A stretch of DNA of 64,000 bases from Coriolopsis trogii (Eukaryota; Basidiomycota; Agaricomycetes; Polyporales; Polyporaceae): contig JAHYIO010000007.1 of NCBI GenBank assembly GCA_020543525.1, forward strand, positions 186,001 through 250,000, read 5' to 3'. The position numbers and the translations under genes were made by a program. Positions 50,046-61,345 of the stretch are shown in pieces. Each line of letters begins with the position of its first letter. Position 1 is the first letter of the stretch. Under the pieces are notes generated by a model that did no database searches, was not told the DNA's origin, and saw only the letters and a list, made by a program, of their open reading frames with translations.

Positions 50046-50862
50046 CTATGCTGTCCGGACTGCGAACGCAACACAGATGCAAATGATGGAGTCCTGATGC
50101 GGGTAGTGGGGAACGGTCAGCTGTTTGCTTGTGGTTTTCTAGACTGGACGGAACGAGCAAGGGAATGGCGTACATTGGCATACACCTCTTGCGCGACCGC
50201 GTCTGAATCTTCCCAATGACACACTAGGTCGGCTCTGGGGTCCAGGTCCGAGTTCGGAATCGGAGAGAACATCGTCCGGAAACCAAGAGTAGGTACGGAA
50301 AGGACGCGAAAACCCACGGTGGTCAGATCCACGTCGCGCGCACAGTCCAAGGAAAGTCTCTCACCGGCCGCCCTGCCCTGCGTTCTCATTTATCTGCGTG
50401 AGGACAATGTATTTACTTGACAGGACAAGCGCATCAGTCAGTCTCCCGATCTACGAACACGCCAGTGCACGCGAGCCGACAACTCGACGACTCACAACTC
50501 TCGAGGCTGGATCTCTGCTTGTCGAAGTCGGGGCGGTCGCGACGTAAGCGGGCGGTCCAAAAATGTCAGCACCGAAATGCCCTGTCATCTGCGCCCAAGC
50601 GTTACGAACACGCACCTAGCATCCGCTTCTTGACGCGCTCCCCAATCTCCTTGATCCACGCCTTGACCTTGTCCCGCTCGCGCGGCTCGGGCCACGTCGC
50701 ATTTCTGAGCGTCGACTGCAGCAGCTCCTTCATGTACGCCTTGAGCAGATCGGCGTCGAACGTCGGCCTTGGCGTGGGCGAGGATGCACTCGGTCGCGGG
50801 GACGGCGCGCTTGAGCGAGGGGTGGGGGGAGAGCGGAGGCCCGAGGCTATTGACGTCGCCAT
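50046..50862 (-). CDS. Tctex-1 family dynein light chain
   Basis: Small subunit linking cargo or intermediate chain to cytoplasmic dynein. Five exons: 50862-50616, 50514-50496, 50415-50365, 50234-50174, 50093-50046, giving 141 aa. After a Ser/Pro-rich leader of about 35 residues the fold begins FDADLLKAYMKELLQSTLRN, continues VKAWIKEIGERVKKRML, EIQPREFKYIVLTQINENAG, ADLVCHWEDSDAVAQEVYAN and ends DSIICICVAFAVRTA, which is the usual C-terminal strand of the family. Exon 2 is only 19 nt; skipping it would destroy the frame. The gene is divergent from the PEX11-family gene, 357 bp away. Confidence 0.9.
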
Positions 50863-51219
50863 CCGGACAGTCTATGTCTTCAGTGAGCAGCTGAGGTCGG
50901 TCGTGAACGCAGCCAGGAGACGAGAGAGCCTGCAGACGGGGAAGAGATAGCGGAGTCTGTCGTCGACCGCCACAGCGCGCTCGTAGGCTGCCAGATTCGG
51001 GAGTTGACGCGTGTTTGGTCGCGTAGGCACGTGGCGGCGTTTTCACCTGATTCGGCAACAGTGTGGACAGACCAGTGACTGCTCTGTGTGTCGCTCGTCT
51101 CCTCCATTGCCTTGCGTTCAGACTTGGTGTACTAGGAGGGATTGGATTGGCCCCACTTGTTGCCTCTCTGGAGTCTACTGATTGTGATCTAGAAGTCTGC
51201 TGTTCTGCCAGGGCCTGAC
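50863..51219. promoter_or_regulatory. Shared divergent promoter region (Tctex-1 / PEX11)
   Basis: 357 bp between two divergent ATGs. Both genes must place their 5' leaders and core promoters here. No single element could be assigned. It is inferred to be bidirectional from gene layout only. Confidence 0.55.
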
Positions 51220-52739
51220 ATGTCGTCAATAACCTTCCCGTACGGCGGACACGGACACCCATCCTCGTCCTCGTTCATTTCGGTCCAATCAGAGACCTCA
51301 TCCTACGAGCCTCCGAACGACACGTCCTCATTCCAGATGAACCCGCTCTCGGCCCATCCACCGCGCACACCCCGGACATCAATCATGTCCAACGGCTCGC
51401 ACGTCTTCGGGACGGACGTCTACGACACCAAATTGGACGGGGAGGTTTCCGCGCACGCGTACGAAGCTGAGGCTGAGTCGGAGGACTCGGAGGAGGACGA
51501 GCGCAAGGCCGCAGGGAGTGGGTCGGGGACCGCGGCTGGGGCGGGAAGTCGCATGCGGAAGGAAGAGGTGTGGCGGGAAATGCTCAAGTCTGCGAACGGA
51601 CGCGACAAGGCATTCGTACGTGTCTCCGGCTCCTTGCATCCCTGCTCTATATACCCTTGTAGCGATGAAGACATTCATGCACCTCGATCTAGAAACTGCT
51701 GCAGTACTCGATGAAGATGTACTTGCTCTTTCACCTCGCCCTCACGTCCAGTCCCGCGTTTCGAGGACGTAAACGGCCCGCATGGGAGGCAGAGCTCACA
51801 CAACGCCTCACCTCAGCCATCGCCGGCTTCTCTCTAACGAGGTACGTGCAGCAACTTGCACTCCTTGTCCTTTCTGCGATCCAGACGTCCGACTCCCGCC
51901 CACAGGAAATGCCTCATCCTCTTCAACTGGCTCCCGCCCCTCACCTCCATCCTGGCGCAGCATGCGTCCGACGCGTACGTCTCCGGCTCGCACAAGGGCA
52001 AGAAGAAACCACTCCTGCACACGTTCCTGCACGCGCCCCCGCCCGTGCTGCTTGAGTTCGTCAACGGCCTCGCCGACGACGCCGCCACGTTCTCCAAGCT
52101 CGGGATCATCGGCAAGCTCACGGGCGAGCGCGCGGGCCGCCTGGCCGACTGGTGCTGGTTCGCGAGCACGCTCGTGAACCTCGTCGAGAACAGCGTCGAG
52201 CGGAGCGTGATCCTCGACCAGCAACACACCGGTGAGTAACCCCCCACGATCGATATATGACGGATACGCTCCCTGCCGGTCCTTGTGCTGATACGTTCTG
52301 ACGCCGCCCAGTCGAGAGCCGGTTGTACAGCGAGTCGATGACGGGCGCGACAACAAAGTCGAATCCGGTCGCGAGCAAGTTCGACGAGAAGGAGCTCGCG
52401 CGGCTGCAGCGGCAAGATTACTGGATACAAGTCACGAGGCTGAAGCTCCTCATGGACCTCGTCTTCGTCTGTGAGTGCAAGATGTGACTGACATGGGGTC
52501 GCTGATCGACGAGCCTGTCCCTGCGTCTCGTCACAGCGTACGACGTCTTCCGCGTGAAGCGCGCAAAGGGCCAAGTGCAGACCATCGCTGGTCTCGCGTC
52601 GGCCGTGCTCAGGTAAGGTCTTGCGCACCGAGTCGCTCGCTCTTAGGAGCTGTTGCTGACGCGTGTATGGATTCCTTCCAGCACGGCCAAACTCTACGAC
52701 CGCCACAAAAATGCGCTCATCAAGGGCACCTCCCATTGA
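51220..52739 (+). CDS. PEX11-family peroxisome division protein
   Basis: Membrane-shaping protein of the peroxisome involved in elongation and division. Six exons: 51220-51615, 51693-51841, 51906-52231, 52312-52470, 52537-52612, 52682-52739, giving 387 aa. An N-terminal extension of about 115 residues is Ser/Pro- and acid-rich (EAEAESEDSEEDERKAAG). The PEX11 region follows: RDKAFKLLQYSMKMYLLF, KCLILFNWLPPLTSILAQ, FSKLGIIGKLTGERAGRLAD, WIQVTRLKLLMDLVFVSYDV. The C-terminus is short (KNALIKGTSH). The long N-terminal extension resembles fungal PEX11C/GIM5-like forms more than yeast Pex11; that subgroup is inference. Confidence 0.88.
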
Positions 52740-53836
52740 ATCCTGATATAGATCATGCACCATGGTGCTCCGTGCTTCGTACCTTTGTTGCTTCGAGCTT
52801 TTTCACTGTTCCACCATCTCGGTATGCTATACCCACCCCTTATGTCGCCTACATTTGTGCTATCGCCATCTACTTTTGTGATTTTTAGGATCCCATTAAT
52901 CGCGTAGGATATACTAGTAATAGAACCAAACCACAGGGCTTACAGTCCAAGCTGTCACGACGTGGATGGACCGACCCACCACACTGCCAATTCAGCCCGA
53001 CCGCTTATCCTGCGTGGCAGGGGATTCGTTTGACGACTCGACAGCGCGAACAGCATCTTGCGCAGATCCCGGCGCCCTCGTTTCATCCGGAGTCTGGGAC
53101 AGAATCTCCCGCAGTTCCCGTGCCTGCGCCGGTCCGCGCGCATGAGACTTGGGCCGGGGGTGAGCAGAGAGAGCGGAGAGAAGGTGCGTACGGCGCTCAG
53201 GGTCAAATACGTGCATATGCTTGCGATCAGGACGGATAAGGCGGACAATGGAGACGGAGGGGCGTCGTGTGGGTGTGTGTGTGGTGGTGGTGGTGCTTCG
53301 TTCGAGAAGGGGCGGGAGGGGGCGTATCTGAGCTTTAAGGAGGACCGTGGCAATAGCGGCGTCCGGAGGGCGGAGGGACGGAGTGGGCGGCCATTGTGGA
53401 CGCTCCGGGGGTAGACCTCGTGTTGTTTGAGAGGAGAGCCGCGAGGGGAGGTGGAGTGTCGTCAAGGCTTGGATGATTTATCCGTACGGAGGAATAAGAG
53501 CTCAGAGAAGGAGGAAATATGACTGCGAGGGCACGTGGGTTGCTTCGAAGGTTCGTTCGTCACTCGTGCGTCGGGACGCGTGCCGGCGTTGCACTGCAGT
53601 GCTGGTACTGCACTTCATCATGCTCATAGCCGTCGTAGCGCGCAGATGAGGCTCTCTGACCGCTATGGAAAACGAAGATGATTCATATGGTGTAGCGCCA
53701 CATCTTCGTAGGCTGTACCATTCGTGGGCACTTACTGTTCCCCTCGCCGTGAAGTTCTGGGTAAACGATACCATCATTCATGTAGCATAAGATAGTACAG
53801 GCTCACGAACTTATGCGCGACCACGACATACCACCA
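52740..53836. other. Intergenic region between convergent genes
   Basis: About 1.1 kb. No gene recognised. It holds the 3' ends of the PEX11-family gene and of the minus-strand small membrane protein. A simple GT/GTG-rich repeat occurs at about 53270-53293. Confidence 0.5.
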
Positions 53837-54293
53837 TCACCACAGTCGCCAGCCTGACCGTTTCTGCGTCCCAGCGGGCTCTGTAGATGCGTGTTCACTC
53901 GAGCCAGCACTTTGCGAGCGAGTTTGCCGCAAAGCAGTGATCTCATCCTCAAGCTCTCGCACACGGGCCATGGCTTCTTCGAGGAACTTCTCCTGAGCCA
54001 GGCTCTGCTGCCACGTTCGCAAGCCCTGCGAGAGACGTTGGCACACACCACGTGAAGTCGCGAAATAGAGTGCGAAAGCGGCGTACGATGTATACAGCAG
54101 AGCCCAGGAGCGCGACAGGGATCATGGCCGCGGCATAGTCGGTGTAGAATTGAGCATGCCGCGATGGGCTTTTCGCGTCGTTTGACAGGGGGCGCGAGCG
54201 AGTGGGCCTGGACTTGGGCGCAGCGAATGGCGACAGGGACGATCGGGGTGCGGCCAGGCGGAGGAAAGCTGCAGCGCGTGAGCGGGTGGCCAT
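53837..54293 (-). CDS. Small mitochondrial-type single-pass membrane protein
   Basis: Function unknown. Exons 54293-54087 and 54025-53837 with a 61-nt intron, 131 aa. Residues 1-40 form an Arg/Ser/Ala-rich presequence with no acidic residue before about residue 38 (MATRSRAAAFLRLAAPRSSL), typical of mitochondrial import. One membrane helix follows (AAAMIPVALLGSAVYI, interrupted by the intron), then a coiled-coil-like segment (KFLEEAMARVRELEDEITAL) and a short Ser-rich tail. Similar small proteins occur in other basidiomycetes to my knowledge, without an assigned role. Divergent from the Tvp38-like gene. Confidence 0.78.
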
Positions 54294-55011
54294 GATGGAC
54301 GTTCCGAAGGTGGCGCGATGTGCAGGAGGAGGAGAGACACGAGACGCGGTTGTGGAGTGTCGTCAACGACCCTGTGGCCCTGCGAGAGAGGAAGAGTGTG
54401 GGCACGTGGGGCGCTTAGGCTCGCGGGTCCGAACTTGCGCTGGCGGACGTGCTGGCGTCATGAGCTTGGCAGACGGTGATTGTAGTTCCACATGTGCTGA
54501 GAAGGCGTGGAGCAAATCGACGTCTTCGTCGCAGTGTGCTCGCTCTGCTGCTTTCGTCATAGGTCCTCACAGTTACTTGTTATGTTCATACATACAACGC
54601 CCGCAGCACCGCCACGAACGCGATAACTGCTATATCGGGCTCCACCCTTTCATCCCACCCTCGAAGTTTTTGCGCCCATGGCTCTGCGTGCGCAGCAAGA
54701 GAGGAGGGGGAGAACAGATGGTCAATAGGAGCACGAAAGCACACCGGCGGGAGAACAGAGGGGCAGGGCGGAGGCGGGGTGATCGGGAAGAGAACACTGC
54801 GTGGGAAAGATGGGAGGGGTATATACGGACTATCAGACGTGATTGACTGCTCTGGACGATTTGGTCGCATCCAGGTCTCGAGCTCAGCTTTATCACACAA
54901 AGTCGTAGCCGTCGCCTTTCCTCGGCCACTTCATCTCTCCTCCTCTCCGCCACCAGCGCGGTCCCTCGCCAAGCCCCCAGGTCTCTCTTGGACTGGCCTC
55001 CAATCGCTGCA
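54294..55011. promoter_or_regulatory. Divergent intergenic region
   Basis: 718 bp between the divergent starts of the small membrane protein and the Tvp38-like gene. Pyrimidine-rich on the plus strand just before 55012 (CTCCTCTCCGCC near 54940). Presumed to contain both promoters; no individual element assigned. Confidence 0.5.
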
Positions 55012-56539
55012 ATGGACTTGCACACTCTCCCCCCTCGGCTTGGACAGCCCTCACGCGAATCCATCGCGACACCCGTCTCTCCCGTGCTCTCTGCCCCAAG
55101 TTCGTCCGCTCCCCATGCGCAACCAAAGCCACACCGTTTTGCGCACATACAGCAAGTTTACGATGAGAAGGCTGGCCTGTCTCAGCTTGAGGAGTCGTCC
55201 AAGAGGCCTGCGGGCATGACCCTGGACATGTCACCCCTCGCTGGCCCTTCATTCTCCAGATCTCAAACATCTTCACCAATTTCTTCCATCCCTCCTTGGA
55301 TTCGTTCACAACGCACCCACCATCCTCGTACATCCTCTCTCCAACAGCCATTCTCGCCCGCTCCCTGTCCCATCGCCTCCAGTTGGGCGTCTCCATCCCT
55401 CTCTTCCGCATCCTCAATATCTCCCTCGTATTCTTCTCCACGCGGCCTACGCATAGCTAATCTAATCAAGCCTTGGATTCCAATAATACTGTACGTTATC
55501 ACTACCCTGGGCTTTCTCGCTGCTGTCAGTTTCTGGAAAGTCGAGGTCTTCCAAGGTGAGCAGCCGCACGTCACTGCCCTCTGTCTGTACAGCACCGCTC
55601 ACACCCCTGTCATCTCTGACCGCAGGTCTAGACGAGCTATCCCGTTGGTTGAAGTCAGACGCATACCTTGGCTACGCTGTCATGTTCGCCCTCATCTTCA
55701 TCACCACATTCCGTAAGTAGCCTCTGCCCTGTCTGCGCCTCATATATCAACACACACAACTTTGAAATCCAATCTGACTCGGCGCCGCAGCTCCCGTTCC
55801 ATTATACTCCACGCTCATTATCCTTTCCGGCTACACCTTCGGGCCATGGGCCGGCCTGCTGATCTCGTACTGGGCCTCGCTCATCGGCGCGCTCGTCGTC
55901 TTCACCCTCTCCCGGACGTTCTTCCGCGCGAGCATCTCCCGCTGGCTCTCGTGTACCGTCACAATAAAGCGCGTCGTGCGCGCGATCGAGAACAACCCGA
56001 AGCTGCTCTTCCTCATCCGGCTCGCGCCCTACCCGTACAACGTCATGAACTGCCTCCTCGCCGCCTCCCCGAGCCTGACGCTCCGCACGTACCTCACCTG
56101 CACCGCGCTCTCTCTGCCCAAGCTCTTCATTCACACGAGCATCGGCAGCTCCATACACTCGTTTGCGTCCTACCGCGCCAAGCACCCCGACACCGGCACG
56201 GGCTTGAACACGAGCACGAGCGAAGACGACGAGGGAAGCGCGCTCTCGCAGTACTCGACCATCGCCGGCATCGTGCTCTGCCTCGCGATCTTCGTCTACC
56301 TGTCGTACATCACCCGCAAGGCCGTCGACGAGGAGCTCCAGGACGAGGATGCGATGGAGGCGGCGTACTCGGAGGAGCGCGTCGCGTTCCTCGCGCGCGA
56401 GGAGGGCGACAGCCTTGATGTCGAGGAGGCCATGGCCGAGGCGCGTCCTGCGACCCCGGTGAGTTTCGCCCCTGGTGCTGGTGCTGCGCATACGAGCGAC
56501 TCAGGCCGGCATTGGCGATCGGACCCCTTTGGTGCTTGA
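55012..56539 (+). CDS. Tvp38/VTT-domain (SNARE-associated) Golgi membrane protein
   Basis: Multi-pass protein of the DedA/VTT superfamily; fungal Tvp38 sits in Golgi vesicles and relatives scramble lipids. Exons 55012-55555, 55626-55712, 55791-56539, 459 aa. The N-terminal 150 residues are Ser/Pro-rich and cytosolic. Then come a helix (PWIPIILYVITTLGFLAAV), the VTT core (PPVPLYSTLIILSGYTFGPW, GLLISYWASLIGALVVFTLS), the conserved LFLIRLAPYPYNVMNCLLAA region, and a last helix (YSTIAGIVLCLAIFVYLSYI). The tail is acidic. ATG 55012 is the first in-frame ATG. Confidence 0.9.
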
Positions 56540-57443
56540 TTATACTGTGTATATGTTCCCCGCGCGCCCCTCGCATGGCCTGTGTTTGCTTCTTTGTGTT
56601 CGCTCTTGTGGCTTGTGGAGGGCGCACGGACGCTGTAACAAATATCGTGTAAGATCATCTTTCGTGTTTGAGATTCGAGTAGATGGACTGTTAGGAGGGA
56701 GCGGTTTCTTGAGCGGTGATTTAGCTCTCCCTCGGTTTTCCTTTGTCTTTGCTTTGACGAGTGCCATGATTTGTGTGGTATAGCTCACGCTCGTTGCGAT
56801 CCCGATCCCCCTAAGTTAGATCATTATATATATATTAGGTAGTTGCTCTTCGATAGTGATATGTGGGTGCGTTTCTCGGACTTTCTTGTGGTGTACGGGT
56901 GGATAGGATGGCAGGAAGTCAGTTCTTGTAAATGCTAAACGGACAATGGATTCTGCAGATATCAATCATATGTTGTGGTCCGAACGGAGACCCAGGGCGC
57001 AAAGGCAGGGGAGTATGGTCCGCTGTCGTTGAGCATGCAGCGACGTGGGTTGTGGGTCGACTAAGCGAGAGTGGGTGAGTGTGATGGACAGGGTCGACGC
57101 CTTGCTGGATCACCTTTGGGAAAACGAGATAGAGGACAATGTCTTGAGGAGTGTTCGTAAGTCAGGAAGGTTGAGTGAAGCGCCCTCCTCTCGGCGGGCC
57201 GGACTTCCGGGCCGCAAGTTAAATTCGCGCCTCTTGTCGGAACCGTGCCTCCTCACTCTGCTCTCTTCTAACCTCAACCAGCACCACCTCCATACTTCAT
57301 CAGGTAACGTCGCAGTCAATGATATTCATTGAATACTGGTGCATAATCTTACCTGCTATTCTACTTGACGGCAATCGACAGTTTGACTGTAACCTGCCAG
57401 CGGTCACTAACCAGTCCAAGACTCGGAACGTGAACTCTCAAAG
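56540..57443. other. Intergenic region containing a gene relic
   Basis: About 900 bp. The first part is the 3' UTR of the Tvp38-like gene, with an AT-rich run at 56824-56838. The second part contains the F-box-like relic annotated separately, followed by the likely promoter of the intact F-box-like gene. Confidence 0.5.
57063..57152 (+). pseudogene. C-terminal relic of an F-box-like paralog
   Basis: Encodes KREWVSVMDRVDALLDHLWE, closely matching REWVDVTERVDALLCHLWK near the C-terminus of the intact gene just downstream. No upstream part of the family (MGQYW start, F-box core, ICWSDDPS block) is visible before it, so it is a truncated remnant of a tandem copy. A 19-bp sequence directly upstream (57045-57063) recurs at 59956-59974. 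Confidence 0.65.
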
Positions 57444-58752
57444 ATGGGACAATACTGGTACCTGTAAGTCTGTTTCACTGAAGGACCTCTTGGAATCTAT
57501 GTGACCCATGCTCGAACCAGATTCAATCTCGACACGAGGCGACGCTATGGTGGGGGAAAACTAGGGGAATGGTTCTGGGATTCACAGAGCGATGTATACG
57601 AAGCACTTGTTTACAAGTCGAAGTCTACGTGAGCCAGAGTTCACTCCATGTCGAGAAACTGATGTGTACTCTACTTTTTTTAGGGAATTCGTCACCGAGT
57701 GGCTCAAGGAAGGCGACATTGTCGTACAGCGAGGCCCCCTAGGCCTACTCGCTGCGGAGCTCTTGCAGATGATTTTCGCAGAGCTCGACTCTTTCTTTGA
57801 CCAAGTCGCGTTTGCAATTACATGCAAACATGTACTTGGGATTCTGCGACCAGGCCTCGAGAAGGCATTCAAGACATTCCACATGCCACCTTGGTGGGGT
57901 TGTCGTCTCATATGTCTCGGTGATTACGCGAGCGACGAGTCGCTTCCGCAAGGGCTGGTCACCCCACAAGAGAAGGACGCACAGTCGAAGCTCATCATCG
58001 ACGGCGGTACACTGGAGTTCTACGGTTATCTACTCGAGGTCTCCCCATGGACAAACAGCCCATGCTGGGAACGGTACTACGCACTAGACGATCACTTCAA
58101 GCGCAAAATGCATTTGGACGTTGGTCTCTGGCGTAGGAGGAAGGGCTTGGAGCATCCCTCGATGTCCGTCCTGCGAAGGGACATTCGCATGATCCGCCAA
58201 CTCTTTGTAGACCCCGACCCCACGACCGATGCCGCACCCTCCCCCCCGCAAGCTGAGGACGAAGACGGCGATTCGACCGTACAGGCCGTCTGCAACCTCT
58301 CAAAAGCGGAGTACATCCGCGAGGACCTCTTGACTGCGCTGGTAAAGTCGAAGGGCAAGCTATCTCTCGCGCATGGCCTCCTTGTGCAGATATGCTGGAG
58401 CGACGACCCCTCGTTCGCCCTGTGTTGCGAAGAGCCGTTCGAGTCCCAACTCCAGAAAGGCCCTTGGGCAGGCGACAGCTTCGGCATCGTTACGCTCGAT
58501 TATTTGCCTGGTCTGAAGCCGCTCGGGGAGCGCGAGTGGGTGGACGTCACGGAGAGGGTTGACGCATTGTTGTGTCACCTGTGGAAGGCCAATTATGGCG
58601 AAGACGATGACAACGAGGACGCGGGAGACGGGGAAGACAAGGACACAGACAACGATGGCGAGCGCGACGGCAGCGACCACAGCAACAACGACCATCAAGA
58701 CGATGACACGAAGTCTGGGGAAGTGGAAGAGACGGCGAAGGCAGAGGATTGA
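57444..58752 (+). CDS. MGQYW-type F-box-like protein (Agaricomycete-expanded family)
   Basis: Exons 57444-57463, 57521-57628, 57684-58752, giving 398 aa. The first coding exon is only 20 nt (MGQYWYL) and joins to FNLDTRRRYGGGKLGEWFWD, the standard opening of this family. An F-box-like segment follows (GPLGLLAAELLQMIFAELDS), then LICLGDYASDESLPQG, the YYALDDHFKRK block, KAEYIREDLLTALVKS, and the ICWSDDPSFAL/GPWAGDSFGI block. The C-terminus is a highly acidic, low-complexity tail rich in Asp/Glu/Asn. The F-box likeness suggests substrate recruitment to an SCF ligase, which is inference; no experimental role is known to me. Confidence 0.85.
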
Positions 58753-59955
58753 GTCGAGGCTGTCACCTTAATCTTCTCCATAACAGGATCGGTCCCTTGT
58801 CTGTACTCCTGTCCCGAATTCCCATATCATTGCTTGCAGTGCTATGATCAAGTGTTATTGAAGTATCGCCTTACTAGAAGGAGAAAAAGTAATGGAGACG
58901 GAAAACGAGGACGAGGGCGCGGACGAGCTCGAGAAGAAGGCGAGGATGAGGCTAAGCAGTTGACTCAAGGCGATCGCGCATTGATGATTTGCACGAACAG
59001 TCAGAATGTCAGCTCCCATACGTGGCGTATGCTAGATCACCTGTATATATGTATTCGCGACAAAGTACTGATCGTGAAGCAAAAGAGTACATGGAGAGAA
59101 GTGTCCGCTCAGTTCCACGAGACAGATCAAGACTTGGAGTCCCGTACACTCGCCGTCGTGGAGGAGCTATTCCACATACCCGAGTCGTATTCTGGAGGCT
59201 AAGAACGCAGCATGATGAGCGAGTGAGCGATAAACGAGGGATATGTTCGGGTTGACGAAAAGAAAAGAAAGCGGATGGACGAAGCCGTTGTGTATCGCAT
59301 GCATGTCTCTCCACAACTGACCATACCCATCCGGCTCGACCTCAGAACGCACTTGGATCGTCTTCTACAGGCAGTCATCGAAGAAACGAGGACATTCATC
59401 GATCATCAATTGATACTATCGTCTGCGAGACCATCTAACTGGGAGGCGGAGTCGGAGTCGAGGTCGTGCATACCCATCCGGTGCGCGAGTTCCTCGACCG
59501 TAAGCAAGCCAGCCGAGTCGGGAGTATCGTTCCACGAAGGGTCAACGCCTACCGGGAAACCAAAGGATCGTGGGGGTACGGCGGATCGAAGGGCACTGCG
59601 TTAGAACAACTTCGACCTACAGCCCAGTCCATCCGCTTTCCACAATCCGTATATGAACGCATGCTGGACAGTCGTGACTGTGTTTTTGTAGGGTACGGTG
59701 GGCTCATGTGGTGAGGAGGGAAAATAGGCGAAGTCCTCGTTGTTGATGATCTCCTCGAGAGTGTTGGCCGGAATAGAAATCTATCGGACATCGTGCAGTA
59801 TTCCTCATTGCTATCCTGGCGGTTTGACGATCTGGGACGGCGCACGATGGAGGACAGGAAGAGCAGCTGAATGATGTCAATTAAGCGCTCGTATCCGTCC
59901 TGTGCGATAAGTCCAAGCTACACAAGGTCTCCATCGCTCCGGAGCCGCTTCCCTG

Positions 59956-59974
59956 GTGGGTTGTGGGTCGACTA
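59956..59974. repeat. 19-bp direct repeat copy 2
   Basis: GTGGGTTGTGGGTCGACTA is identical to 57045-57063. The two copies flank the F-box-like gene in direct orientation, about 2.9 kb apart. Confidence 0.7.
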
Positions 59975-61323
59975 GGGCGCGTATATATTCATCGCCAGTG
60001 CTGGAATGGGTTAACGGAGCTGCCATGATACAACTTCGGCTTGCCTGCTGGTGGAGGATCGTCCCGGATGGACAGTGGTTCGGGTCTTGGAGGATCTTCG
60101 TGCGTTCTTGGAAAACTGCGAAGGAAAGACGTGTGCACGTCTGGCTTCCAAGACATGTACCAAACTTCTGCAGACTTGGCCCTGTCCGGTTGGCACGACC
60201 TGAAGGGAATTTGCGATCCGCGTAGTAGAGCTTCCAGACAAAGCTACTATCGGATACCAGGTCCTACAGCCGGCGTACGTGACGTACCACGGGAACATTC
60301 GGGTGGCACGAGACTAGTACGATGCTGGTACGGAGGACAATGCAGACTACATCGGAGAAGCTCAGCTTGACAGATGGGCAAGCAGGACCTGGTCAACATA
60401 CTGGCAGGCGGCATCCCGGCTCCCGAGGGAGGGAGGGATCGGATGACCGAGACACTCTCCGGACAAAGGAGAGATCGAACGTGCGAGGCACGATATCGGG
60501 ACGTCCGCGGGCTAGACAATGGTCACAGTGCATGTCTTTAGGCTCTGTCGGTACATGGCAGCGGGCGCAGTAGGGTCCCCTAGCCTCATGGGGGTTTTCT
60601 GTGTTGCCGTACTACGCCCGACGCTATAACTCAAGGTCTAGCCAACGGCCCGGAGAGACTGGGTGTCGAGTCTCCATGAATGAGACTGCGCGGACGGTGT
60701 GACGGGATGCCTATAGAGAGGAACTTCTGAAATCGGGTCCGGGTTTATTCTGCGGCGGGCGAGGACGTAAGTACCGTGGCTACTGCGCACGCTCCCACCG
60801 GCTTTGATCAACGTCCCCGGTGGGGCTTGGTGGCATGAACGACGTTGCGTCTTGCTCTGTAGCATGTCGATTGGTGATCTTCTCGAGTGATGCCGTCGCA
60901 GGAAAGGACATTGCCTGTGAATGGTACGACTGACACTCGGCGTAGGGCCTTTCCACCGATTGCGATTGATAGCTGCGGGTGCAGTGGCATGTGCACCTCG
61001 TCCGGGTGCACTCTGCCGCTCGCACTCCAGAACGCATGGAGCTTCCGATGGACGGATGCGGAGTAGGCCGGCGGGAAGGTCGGCTTAAGAGGGGGTGGCA
61101 CGTAGCAGCGTGTCAGACTTGGTCGCGCGCCCAATACCCGCCATTGACGAGGTCCGCGGACGAACTCAAGTTCGCTATCAGCGGCTGGATGAGTAGCTGA
61201 ACATGAAAGTGATGTTTTTCGGTCGGTCTTGGCACTGAGTGGTTCCTGGAGATTTCGGAGGAGAAGGCGGCTACGACAAAGAGCTGAGAAGATATCAAGA
61301 ATAGCACTGCAAAGGGTGGTGTC

Positions 61324-61345
61324 CTGACGTACTGACGTACTGACA
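61324..61345. repeat. Short tandem repeat of CTGACGTA
   Basis: Two full copies of CTGACGTA plus CTGACA. Minor simple repeat with CRE-like TGACGT cores; no function assigned. Confidence 0.5.
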
